A DNA stretch of 64,000 nucleotides from Fidelibacterota bacterium. GTDB lineage: Bacteria; Fidelibacterota; UBA8477; JABMPR01. Location of the stretch: contig JAJRSW010000039.1 in NCBI GenBank assembly GCA_024278595.1, forward strand, positions 27,463 to 91,462, written 5' to 3'. A program made the position numbers and the translations under genes. Numbering within the stretch: the stretch's first letter is position 1; each line of letters starts with the position of its first letter. Below, in pieces: positions 9,655 through 17,186 of this stretch. The notes under the pieces are model-generated. The model saw nothing but the letters and a program-made list of their open reading frames with translations. It was not told the DNA's origin and ran no database searches.

Positions 9655-10017
9655 ATGGAATCATTCAAACTGAATGGTAATTTGAATCTGGATATAAAAA
9701 CCTTATCCATTGTTTCCACTGATCAACAACTTGAGCTTCCAACTCAGTATACTTTAAAACAGAACTACCCCAACCCCTTCAACCCAACCACGACTATTAG
9801 TTACGGATTACCAGAAGCATCTGATGTATCCATCATCAACGATGTGAAGGGTCGTGAGGTTACGAATCTGGTACAATCAAGCCAAGCAGCCGGTTGGTAT
9901 GATGTACAGTGGAATGGGACCACAGAGGCTGGTAATCCAGTGAGCACCGGACTGTATTTTGCCAGAATCAAGGCCGGTGGGTTTAGTGATGTGATCAAAA
10001 TGGTTTATTTACAATAA
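9655..10017 (+). pseudogene. Orphan C-terminal sorting domain, remnant of a secreted protein
   Basis: A 120-residue frame that is nearly all Por/T9SS-type C-terminal domain (NYPNPFNPTTTISYGLPEAS ending KMVYLQ), with no signal peptide and no clear ribosome-binding site. It is closely related to residues about 975-1062 of the secreted protein ending at 8324, and the similarity continues a few bases past the stop (TAAGGAAAT, then CCG). One codon is missing (SIINDVKG instead of SIIIYDVKG). The cargo part is lost, so this is best read as the tail of a duplicated or broken gene. Confidence 0.7.
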
Positions 10018-10087
10018 GGAAATTCTACCGCTGAAAACGTATTTGATGCTGTCGGGCGGGTTTTCATAAAATATGGGGCACTCTCAG

Positions 10088-10115
10088 GTATGGGCGTATC
10101 ATGATACGCCCATAC
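10088..10115. terminator. Perfect palindrome, probable bidirectional terminator
   Basis: Two perfect 13 bp arms (GTATGGGCGTATC and its complement) separated by AT, followed by CTTTCG. It lies between the + strand sorting-domain remnant and a minus-strand ATPase fragment, where a two-way terminator is expected. Confidence 0.6.
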
Positions 10116-10211
10116 TTTCGCCTATCACAAATCTTCAATTATATAAAATCCGCCCTCCTTTAGGCCGCATCAATCTGTGGATAAATATGATGTCACACCT
10201 TTAATTTGCAA

Positions 10212-10754
10212 TTACCACAACTCATTAAAAGGAACAGCATAAAAACGGTCCCCGAAGGGCAAGACTTTATCTCCATCATACAGGACAACTCCGCAGATAA
10301 ATTTGTTGTGGCTGGCTTTTAGTCGTCTCAAACCGGCAAAATCAGATGTTCTCACACTGGCAGAAGCTTTGACCTCAACCCCGCAGATGGCGCTCCCATT
10401 CTGCTCACTCACCACGTCAACCTCTACTTTGTCCTTATCACGATAATGAAAAAAGCGCAAGGATGAATCTGTCCAGCTCGATTGACGTCGCAATTCCTGA
10501 TTCACAAAAAAAAGCTGATCCAAGAAACTTATTTTTAATGCAGCATTTTCAATCTCCATTTGGGCCAATGGAGCCAGGTGGATCACTTCCATTCTGCCGG
10601 CTAACGAATCTGCTAGTTTTGGAATAAGCATAATGTTTGCTGAACCTGTCAGTATGAAACGACCCGGCCGGCGGTCTTGAGCAACAAGAGCCTTGATTGA
10701 AGTAAATAGTTCCGGAGCTCGCTGAATCTCATCAATAACAACACTCCGCGCCAT
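10212..10754 (-). pseudogene. Degraded AAA_14/DUF4143 ATPase
   Basis: A 180-residue remnant on the minus strand. It begins at the Walker B region (MARSVVIDEIQRAPEL), so the Walker A half is missing. The sensor motif ILTGSANIML and the segment LADSLAGRMEVIHLAPLAQ are kept. About 200 residues are then missing between FLDQLFFVNQEL and RRQSSWTD. The C-terminus is well conserved: HYRDKDKVEVDVV, CGVEVKASASVR, GVVLYDGDKVLPFGDR. The N-terminal break coincides with a dispersed repeat that starts at 10755. Lacking Walker A, it cannot be a working ATPase. Confidence 0.8.
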
Positions 10755-10860
10755 TTCGACGGGTGGTCCCTGAGCTCTGTCGAAGGGCGGTTCCTGAGCC
10801 AGTCGAAGGGCTCAATGCAACGCTCTGCGGCCTCGTACCTCTGCGAGAGGGACTTTCTAC
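10755..10860. repeat. Dispersed CTGAGC-GTCGAAGG-type repeat cluster
   Basis: Contains two imperfect copies of a TCCTGAGC...GTCGAAGGG unit followed by GGGCTCAATGCAACGCTCT. The latter recurs near 48784-48802 (GGGCTCAATGCAACGTTCT). This repeat separates the broken ATPase fragment from the broken flavoprotein copy and probably marks a rearrangement point. Confidence 0.55.
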
Positions 10861-10875
10861 GGGGGCGTCAAGCTT

Positions 10876-11223
10876 ATGCCTGAAAAATTTGTGATCATCG
10901 GAGGAGATGCTGCCGGAATGAGTGCCGCCAGTAAAATTAGACGACGCAACCTGATGCGGAAATGATCGTTTTTGAAAAAGGACAACATATCAGCTTTGCC
11001 GCTTGTGGAATTCCCTACTGGAGTCAGACCCAATTCGGAACTGGCCGATGAAGCAGGCATAGTGCTCGGAAATAATGGGGCAATTTCCATCAATTCAAAC
11101 ATGCAGACCAGTGTCCTCAATATTTATTCAGCCGGTGATTGTGTCGAGCACAAACATCTGGTACTGGGTGAAGATATCTGGATCCCCCTGGCTCCTTCTG
11201 CCAATAAACGACAAGAAAGTTAA
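10876..11223 (+). pseudogene. Internally deleted copy of the CoA-disulfide-reductase-like gene
   Basis: The DNA starts like the intact gene at 13149 (ATGCCTGAAAAATTTGTGAT, encoding MPEKFVIIGGDAAGMSAASK). It loses a base or two near 10944 and keeps the active-site region (ISFAACGIPYW). It then jumps directly to the equivalent of residues about 245-310 of the intact protein (GVRPNSELADEAGI, AGDCVEHKHLVLGEDIWIPL). About 600 bp between these parts and the whole C-terminal domain are missing. The deletion junction has a few bases of shared sequence (TGGA/AGGA). It is a dead duplicate of a gene that survives 2 kb downstream. Confidence 0.85.
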
Positions 11224-11418
11224 CCATATACGTTGATCCACCCCCGATCCAGTATTGCCAAGGCTGGCTGGTTTGCTTTAGATCACATGCATATAGAAAT
11301 GTAACTTTAATTTTCTGCCATTGTGTTGCTCCTCAAACTGCCACAGATAAATTTCGTAAACAGCCAGGCTCAGCATAAATACATAATTAGATACTGGATT
11401 CAGATCGGGGAGACAGAG

Positions 11419-12882
11419 ATGAAACGACACACAACTATCTTTCAGCTAATGCTACTCATTTTCTTTGCTGTTCAAACTTTTGGACAGCAACCCTTGTTTA
11501 GTGAATTTCTATATTTCTCCAATTTAGAGACCTCGGGAGGAGGTCCTCATACTGGGTCGGCTGTCTCATTTGGCGGTTCAGATGTCATGGATGGGTGGGT
11601 CCACAGTAATGATGACCTGCTCATGAGCTCCTATGGCTGTCCCACATTTTATGGGTACGTAAGCACAGCTGGGACGGCAATGATGAGTAGTTGTTCAGAA
11701 GCCATATTCCAGGGTGGATTCACAGAGTACGCCGACTCTATCCAAACACCCCCTGTTTTTATGCTCAACTATTTAAGGCAAGCTGCCAACTATACTTTTT
11801 CAGCAGATCAACTCATTGGGAGGCCGGGGATCCCGGATTCACTCATTATGACCAAACTTCACTTCACCACCGAAGGCGTTCAAGTTTACCAATGGTCATA
11901 CCAGATTCCACCAATAGCAGGGGATGACTCCCCAACCAACGATTATTATTTCTATCACAACCATTTTGTTGCTGATACCTGTCGTATGGATGGCTTTCAT
12001 CACTATGATTTTCCAGAACCTGAGGACTCTAGTGCATATATCACCTGGAATACTCAGATCTCAGATACTGCGGCCATTATTTATATCCAGGGTGGACAGG
12101 TGCAGACTTATGGTCAGATACAGGGACAATATCTTGTGATTACCGATAAAGAGACCCCCTACTTGCCTGCCGATCCAGAATACCACGAAGATATCTGCTA
12201 TAACAATATCTGGATAATTGATGATCTGATCTATGCAGATTCAGACGCTGAGTCTGGAGAACCCCTTATGGGGAGTCCAAATCGTCTGGGCTTGGTTTCA
12301 GGTGCCAATATCATCTATGCAAATACTCTGGCAAATGGTGCGGCAAATGGTTCGGAAGGACAGGATCTTATCATTAATGCTGCATTGGTTACTTTTGAAG
12401 GCTCCATTGTTGCCCACTATTGGCAGAACACTTTAAATGACGAATCAATGAATGGCCCAAACTATTCGGATCCGGCTGAGTCAAAAGGTGACGGCAGGGG
12501 ACCAATAAATTTCGGTGGCACAACTGGCCAGGATTACCGGGGCTATATCAATCTCTGGGGTGCTATGGTCCAAAACAAACGGGGCTACATGAAGCGCAAC
12601 AATCCCGGTCCCTACACTTCGACCATTGGTTATGATAAATCTTATCATTACGATCCCAACCTTTTAACGGTTGCTCCCCCTGGTTTTGAACTCCTCATCG
12701 CTCCCTTGATAGGAGATCTGGATCTGGATGGAGATCTATCTGTCCTGGATCTGGTGAGATTAATTGAACTGGCCCTGCAACTGGGACTACCAGCTTCGCA
12801 AATTGAAATTTATACTGCGGATCTGGATTTGAACGGTTTGTTTAATATTCTTGATGTGGTGCTGCTGATCGAGCGATTTTAG
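11419..12882 (+). CDS. Secreted protein with C-terminal dockerin-like module
   Basis: A 487-residue protein from the ATG at 11419; the frame is open further upstream, but only this start gives a proper signal peptide (MKRHTTIFQLMLLIFFAVQT, cleavage near FGQ). The body is acidic and rich in Gly, Tyr and Asn, with no domain I can name; it resembles DUF4900-type proteins of this group in its DVMDGWVHSNDDL region. The C-terminus has two Ca-binding dockerin-like repeats: GDLDLDGDLSVLDLVRLIEL and ADLDLNGLFNILDVVLLIER. It probably sits on the cell surface, possibly attached to a cohesin-bearing protein such as the one at 5136. The 266 bp downstream, to 13148, hold no gene that I can see. Confidence 0.7.
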   Translation: MKRHTTIFQLMLLIFFAVQTFGQQPLFSEFLYFSNLETSGGGPHTGSAVSFGGSDVMDGWVHSNDDLLMSSYGCPTFYGYVSTAGTAMMSSCSEAIFQGGFTEYADSIQTPPVFMLNYLRQAANYTFSADQLIGRPGIPDSLIMTKLHFTTEGVQVYQWSYQIPPIAGDDSPTNDYYFYHNHFVADTCRMDGFHHYDFPEPEDSSAYITWNTQISDTAAIIYIQGGQVQTYGQIQGQYLVITDKETPYLPADPEYHEDICYNNIWIIDDLIYADSDAESGEPLMGSPNRLGLVSGANIIYANTLANGAANGSEGQDLIINAALVTFEGSIVAHYWQNTLNDESMNGPNYSDPAESKGDGRGPINFGGTTGQDYRGYINLWGAMVQNKRGYMKRNNPGPYTSTIGYDKSYHYDPNLLTVAPPGFELLIAPLIGDLDLDGDLSVLDLVRLIELALQLGLPASQIEIYTADLDLNGLFNILDVVLLIERF

Positions 12883-13148
12883 TCGCAGCGATTACAAAAC
12901 ACCCAGCTGACGAGGGCGATCAATCCTTTCCTGCACAATGTGAGGCCATGACCTTTTCCCTGTTGAAGTAAAAAATCTTTCATCTTCTTTCCAATGTGGT
13001 GCATACAACTTTGTCACTTTCCTGACTTCCAGCACTCAAACAATATGGTACTGGCTAAGAAATGACAAGGGAGCCACACACATTGATCAAAACCTTTAAA
13101 CAGCCCGGTGACCTCCGCATTCTCCGCGGTTAAAGAAAGAGCAGGATT

Positions 13149-14495
13149 ATGCCTAAAAAATTTGTGATTATCGGTGGCGACGCAGCCGGAATGAGTGCTG
13201 CCAGCAAGATCAGAAGAATGCAGCCTGAAGCGGAAATGATCGTTTTTGAAAAAGGTGACTATATCAGCTTTGCCGCCTGTGGGATACCCTACTGGATCAG
13301 CGGCGTCATTGACGACGGCAGCAAACTACAAGTGCTCACTCCAGAGATCGCCAAAGAAAAACGCAATATTGATGTACGTATTCTGCATGAAGTGACCAAA
13401 ATTGATTCTATGAATAACCGGGTAACTGTTACAAACCTGGAAACCAGCGAACAGTATGAAGAGTCTTATGATGCCCTGCTGATCGCTACTGGAGCCAGAG
13501 CCGCCATACCGCCAATTCCGGGTATTGAAAATGATGGGGTTTTCACGCTGAGAAGTCTGGCTGACGGCCATCTGATCAAGGATTATCTGGCAAAAAATAA
13601 AATCAAACACGCCACAATTATTGGGGGTGGCTATATCGGGTTGGAAATGGCCGAAACCTATCGGCATCTAAATATCGCTGTGACCATGGTTGAGCTGCTG
13701 GATCAGATCGCGCCGACCTTTGATAAAGATATTTTAGTTAAGGTGACAGAGCATATCGTTGAGAACGGGGTGGATCTGAGACTTGATACCCGGGTTAACG
13801 GGATTGATAAAACAGCTAGACTACTGGTAAAAACTTCGGCGGGGGATATCCCAACTGATATGGTAATTGTATCCACAGGCGTTCGACCGAATTCTGAATT
13901 AGCTGGTGAGGCGGGAATCAGCTTGGGTAAAAGTGGGGCTATCACCATCAATTCCAATATGCAGACCAGTATATCAAACATCTATGCCGCCGGTGATTGT
14001 GCCGAATATAAACATCTTGTCCTGGAAGAAGATATCTGGATCCCTCTGGCACCCTCTGCCAATAAAGGCGGTCGTATCGCTGGTGAGAATATGGCTGGAC
14101 AACTGACCCAGTTCCCGGGAATATTGGGAACCGCTGTGGTGAAGGTGTTCGACTATACCATTGCCCAGACCGGACTCACGGAAAAGCAGGCTGAGCAATC
14201 GTCAAAATATGGCGAGATCAGCACAACAATGATAACTGGTGGGAGCCGTGCCCATTACTATCCTGGTTCAACACCCATAACGATCAAAATGGTAGTAGAG
14301 AAAAGCTCTAAACGCCTTTTGGGTGCTCAGATAATTGGTAAAGCTGATGTGGCAAAACGGGTTGATGTGCTTGCCACGGCGATCACAGCGAGGATGACTG
14401 TGGAAGAGATTGGTCTGTTGGATCTGACATACGCGCCGCCCGTCGCACCGGTTTATGATCCCATCCATGTGGCTGCAAATGTGGCGAACAAGTAA
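13149..14495 (+). CDS. CoA-disulfide reductase / NADH oxidase-like FAD-dependent pyridine nucleotide-disulfide oxidoreductase
   Basis: A 448-residue flavoprotein of the single-cysteine class. FAD-binding motif VIIGGDAAGMSAASK (6-20), active-site Cys44 in SFAACGIPYW, NAD(P)-binding motif IIGGGYIGLEMAE at about 154, second FAD motif YAAGDCAE at about 278, and a dimerisation domain from about 330. Family members reduce CoA disulfide, CoA persulfide or polysulfide, or act as NADH oxidases. No fused C-terminal rhodanese is present, but a separate rhodanese gene lies 0.8 kb downstream along with DUF1858, OsmC and DUF6132 genes. This favours a role in persulfide or disulfide reduction; the exact substrate is inference. 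A broken duplicate lies at 10876-11223. Confidence 0.85.
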   Translation: MPKKFVIIGGDAAGMSAASKIRRMQPEAEMIVFEKGDYISFAACGIPYWISGVIDDGSKLQVLTPEIAKEKRNIDVRILHEVTKIDSMNNRVTVTNLETSEQYEESYDALLIATGARAAIPPIPGIENDGVFTLRSLADGHLIKDYLAKNKIKHATIIGGGYIGLEMAETYRHLNIAVTMVELLDQIAPTFDKDILVKVTEHIVENGVDLRLDTRVNGIDKTARLLVKTSAGDIPTDMVIVSTGVRPNSELAGEAGISLGKSGAITINSNMQTSISNIYAAGDCAEYKHLVLEEDIWIPLAPSANKGGRIAGENMAGQLTQFPGILGTAVVKVFDYTIAQTGLTEKQAEQSSKYGEISTTMITGGSRAHYYPGSTPITIKMVVEKSSKRLLGAQIIGKADVAKRVDVLATAITARMTVEEIGLLDLTYAPPVAPVYDPIHVAANVANK

Positions 14496-14541
14496 CAAGT
14501 GACGGGTGATGAGTGACGAGTGACAAGTGACGGGTGACAAG
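14496..14541. repeat. Short direct repeats of GTGACGGGTGA type
   Basis: Four to five imperfect units (GTGACGGGTGA, GTGACGAGTGA, CAAGTGACGGGTGACAAG) in tandem right after the flavoprotein stop. Too short and spacer-free to be CRISPR; a common simple repeat type. Confidence 0.6.
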
Positions 14542-14564
14542 TTTCGAGTTTCAAAGGAAAGTGA

Positions 14565-14762
14565 ATGATAAATAAAGAAATGCTCATTGAGGACCTGGTT
14601 CAGGAATATCCCAAACTTATTGGCCCGCTAAAGGTAGCAGGGATTGTCTGTTTGGCTTGTGGTGAGGCCGTCTGGGGTACCCTGGAAACACAGGCAGTAG
14701 AAAAGGGTCTCACTAATATCGATGAGATCGTTGATCGCATGAATAAATTACTCGTTGGGTAG
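14565..14762 (+). CDS. DUF1858 small redox-disulfide domain protein
   Basis: A 65-residue protein of the DUF1858 / hybrid-cluster-protein-associated redox-disulfide domain family. It carries the Cys29-x2-Cys32 pair (VCLACGEAVWGTLE) after an alpha-helical start (MLIEDLVQEYP). AAAGGAAA precedes the ATG. Such domains are thought to carry thiols or sulfane sulfur, but no biochemistry can be read from sequence. Its place between a CoADR-like flavoprotein and an OsmC protein fits a thiol-relay role. Its TAG stop lies inside the palindrome at 14759-14786. Confidence 0.85.
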   Translation: MINKEMLIEDLVQEYPKLIGPLKVAGIVCLACGEAVWGTLETQAVEKGLTNIDEIVDRMNKLLVG

Positions 14763-14786
14763 GGACATTGCATGCAACGTCCCTAC
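14759..14786. terminator. Near-perfect 28 bp palindrome overlapping a stop codon
   Basis: GTAGGGAC..., then GCATGC at the centre, then ...GTCCCTAC; a single pair mismatches. It overlaps the TAG stop of the DUF1858 gene. There is no T-run, so it may be a REP-like palindromic repeat, an mRNA-stabilising hairpin or a weak terminator within the operon. Confidence 0.5.
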
Positions 14787-14882
14787 TTGTAAAAAGAACC
14801 GGTTTGTTAATCCAACACAGACTACCCATATTGTTGGCTGTGTTAATTGTTCATACCGCAAAACACTATAAAGGTAAACCAA

Positions 14883-15305
14883 ATGTCTGATGTTAAAATA
14901 AAACAACTCAAGGGCGCCACTTTTGCTGCCATAGGTCCATCCAACCATTGGGTGACGATGGACGGAACAGCGAAGGTCGGAGGTGTAGATGGAGCCAGCC
15001 GACCCATGGAAATGCTATTGTTCGGTTTGGGAGGCTGTACCGCAGTCGATGTGGAAGTCATCCTGAAAAAAATGAAAGTCCCGGTGGAAAATATTGAGAT
15101 CGATATTGCTACGGAACGGGCTGATGATCATCCTAAAGTTTACACCAAGATCAGTATGGTCTATCACTTTTATGGTAAGGACCTGAATCTCAAAAAACTG
15201 GAGCAGGCGGTTAAGCTCTCTAAGGATACGTATTGTTCCGCCAGTGCTATGTTGGGGAAAACTGCCGAGATCACTGCAATTATAGAGAACCATAATACTG
15301 CATGA
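14883..15305 (+). CDS. OsmC/Ohr family protein
   Basis: A 140-residue OsmC-like protein from the ATG at 14883, which has AAAGG upstream. The two conserved peroxidatic cysteines are present: Cys52 in FGLGGCTAVDVEV and Cys118 in DTYCSASAML. The family reduces organic hydroperoxides with thiols; OsmC-like proteins of the YhfA type also occur with sulfur-trafficking genes. Its stop overlaps the rhodanese start by 4 nt (ATGA), so the two are translationally coupled. The thiol neighbourhood suggests persulfide or peroxide defence. Confidence 0.9.
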   Translation: MSDVKIKQLKGATFAAIGPSNHWVTMDGTAKVGGVDGASRPMEMLLFGLGGCTAVDVEVILKKMKVPVENIEIDIATERADDHPKVYTKISMVYHFYGKDLNLKKLEQAVKLSKDTYCSASAMLGKTAEITAIIENHNTA

Positions 15306-15697
15306 TCTATCGCCTGGTCGCATATTCCCTTATCCTATTGGGGATTGGTGGAACTATCTATATTGGTGTTGAAGGAATTTATGGGGATGACTATGATACC
15401 CCATCAATGAGGATTGAGTCAGCCAGCCGACAACTTGGTGATTCCAGTTCAATTATCTTAGTTGATGTGAGAACAAAAACAGAAATAATGGCTGATCCAG
15501 CCCCCTGGGACAATACTATCCAAATACCGCTGCTTGCTCTGGAAGAACGATGTCTGGAACTGACAGTGTACAAGGATCGACCGCTGTTGTTGCTGTGCCC
15601 CACAGGAAATCGTTCCCGGGAAGGGGCCCGGATTCTGAGACAGGCTGGGTTTGAAGCATTTTACCTGGAACATGGGATGCGTGGTGTCAATGATTAG
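15302..15697 (+). CDS. Membrane-anchored rhodanese-like sulfurtransferase
   Basis: A 131-residue protein with an N-terminal transmembrane or uncleaved signal segment (LVAYSLILLGIGGTIYIGVE) and one rhodanese domain. The substrate-entry motif VDVRT lies at 54-58 and the active-site loop CPTGNRS at 99-105 has the catalytic Cys99. It probably acts at the periplasmic face, moving sulfane sulfur to acceptor thiols. ATGA overlap with the OsmC gene. Contrast with the rhodanese at 39593, whose Cys is replaced by Ser. Confidence 0.88.
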   Translation: MIYRLVAYSLILLGIGGTIYIGVEGIYGDDYDTPSMRIESASRQLGDSSSIILVDVRTKTEIMADPAPWDNTIQIPLLALEERCLELTVYKDRPLLLLCPTGNRSREGARILRQAGFEAFYLEHGMRGVND

Positions 15698-15776
15698 CCA
15701 CTGGGACAATAAGTTGCCAAGTTGTATAAAAGGATTTAAGCACAAAGTGAATCGTGGCTGGCAAGAAGGATCAATC

Positions 15777-15998
15777 ATGAATAAAAAATATATAAAAATG
15801 TTATCAGGTTTAGGAGTAGGAGCAGTCCTTGGTTTTGCATACTACTATTATATTGGCTGCGCTTCAGGTACTTGCGCGATCACATCGAATCCGTATATCA
15901 GTACTGCCTATGGAGCAATGATCGGACTGGTATTTATCTGGCCAGGCAAAGAAAAGAATTCAGGGAGCAAGGCAAGTGATGTTGAAAAAGCGAATTAG
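15777..15998 (+). CDS. DUF6132 family small membrane protein
   Basis: A 73-residue protein with two hydrophobic helices (residues about 8-26 and 43-56) separated by the conserved loop IGCASGTCAITSNPY, with Cys28 and Cys33. This loop is the hallmark of DUF6132, a family of FCB-type bacteria often found beside rhodanese genes. AAGAAGGA precedes the ATG. Function unknown; the paired cysteines and neighbours suggest a membrane thiol or sulfur role. Its end overlaps the next start by 20 nt. Confidence 0.8.
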   Translation: MNKKYIKMLSGLGVGAVLGFAYYYYIGCASGTCAITSNPYISTAYGAMIGLVFIWPGKEKNSGSKASDVEKAN

Positions 15999-16689
15999 AG
16001 ATTTAATAGTTTTACTGTCAATTGTCCCAGCTTTATTGTTAGCTCAAACCAATAACTTCGAATTTATCCAGTATGATCTGGATACAATTCACAGCGAAGA
16101 TTTTGTGGTTCTTCATGGGGATATTTTCAATTTAATTGATAATGACTATGATCTATCAGTAACTCGGGTCACGCATTATATTCCGGCGGCCTGGAGTACC
16201 TCATTTTGTGTCGGTCCGGCTTGTTTACCACCATTTCTGGATACCTTCACCTTTACGTTAGCCGCTGGAGACACAGCACTGTTCAGCCTGGATACCTACC
16301 CCAATGGAGAGCTTGGTATGGGCTCCTGGACCATGTATGCCGTTGATTCCCTGACCATGGAGATTGATTCGGTTCAGATCACCCTTGAGGTCGTTGCTGT
16401 GGGTATCGATAGAGTCGTGAACCTACCGAAGGCTTTTGAGCTTGGCAATATTTATCCCAATCCAACCAATGCTTGGATCAATTTTGATCTGGATGTAGAA
16501 AAGTCTGGTCAGTATTCGATTGTTCTTTACGCACTTGATGGACGCGAGATCACCTCCCGTAGCTATGACCTGCGGTCTGGTAAGAACCTTCTGCAATGGG
16601 GGATGGGTGCCTTAGCCTCAGGAAATTATATCATATCAGCTACCAACGAGGGTCGAACTGTCTCCCGACAAGTGAGCGTGATAAAATGA
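15979..16689 (+). CDS. Secreted protein with C-terminal sorting-like domain
   Basis: A 236-residue secreted protein with a signal peptide (IRDLIVLLSIVPALLLAQ). A small beta-rich region contains a Cys pair (SFCVGPACLPPF), and a C-terminal domain starts at LGNIYPNPTNAWINFDL, a variant of the Por/T9SS tail. I do not recognise the N-terminal domain; the beta-sandwich and proline-rich cysteine loop recall proteins that present a redox cofactor or partner. It overlaps DUF6132 upstream and shares an ATGA overlap with the thioredoxin gene downstream. Confidence 0.65.
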   Translation: MLKKRIRDLIVLLSIVPALLLAQTNNFEFIQYDLDTIHSEDFVVLHGDIFNLIDNDYDLSVTRVTHYIPAAWSTSFCVGPACLPPFLDTFTFTLAAGDTALFSLDTYPNGELGMGSWTMYAVDSLTMEIDSVQITLEVVAVGIDRVVNLPKAFELGNIYPNPTNAWINFDLDVEKSGQYSIVLYALDGREITSRSYDLRSGKNLLQWGMGALASGNYIISATNEGRTVSRQVSVIK

Positions 16690-17177
16690 TACGGATCCTG
16701 CCAATCCTGCTGATTGTGGCCTTTGCATTTGGTCAGGAAAAAAGTCTGCCCCAGGTCAAACTAAAAGACCTTAAAAATAAGACCCATAGTCTGGAAAAGA
16801 TCCTGGATGGTAAATTGACCCTGCTCAATTTTTGGGCGACCTACTGTGTCCCCTGCCGTAAGGAAATGAAACATCTCAATCGTATCAGTAAAACCTATGC
16901 CGCACAAAATGTACAGGTTGTGGGCATCTCCATTGATGATTCACGGACGGTTGGTCGGGTTAAAACAATGGTCAAATCACAAAAACTGGCTTATACTATC
17001 TTATTGGATACTGATCAGAAACTCTATAAAAATTTCAATACCTCAGCCATGCCTTTTTCTGTTCTGGTGAATCCAGCGGGTCAGATCGTCTGGCAACACA
17101 CGGGTTATATCCCAGGTGATGAATCCAAAATGGAAGCAGAGATAAAAAAGGCGCTAACTTCCCAGAAAAACGATTGA
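16686..17177 (+). CDS. TlpA/ResA-like thiol-disulfide oxidoreductase
   Basis: A 163-residue periplasmic thioredoxin-fold protein. The signal peptide is LPILLIVAFAFGQ. The AhpC/TSA-TlpA core has the WATYCVPC active site (Cys54, Cys57), and the cis-Pro loop is SAMPFSVLV. Members keep periplasmic thiols reduced, for example for cytochrome c maturation or sulfur metabolism. The start ATG overlaps the upstream stop. It is the redox partner candidate for the secreted Cys-containing proteins on both sides. Confidence 0.9.
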   Translation: MIRILPILLIVAFAFGQEKSLPQVKLKDLKNKTHSLEKILDGKLTLLNFWATYCVPCRKEMKHLNRISKTYAAQNVQVVGISIDDSRTVGRVKTMVKSQKLAYTILLDTDQKLYKNFNTSAMPFSVLVNPAGQIVWQHTGYIPGDESKMEAEIKKALTSQKND

Positions 17178-17186
17178 TCCAACTCA

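Noticed and set aside
10857..11120. Minus-strand open frame of 87 codons across the flavoprotein remnant
   Set aside because: It is antisense to a clear pseudogene copy and has no homologous features.
14496..14541. Tandem GTGACGGGTGA units considered as a CRISPR array
   Set aside because: Units are about 10 bp, imperfect and without spacers; no cas genes in the window.
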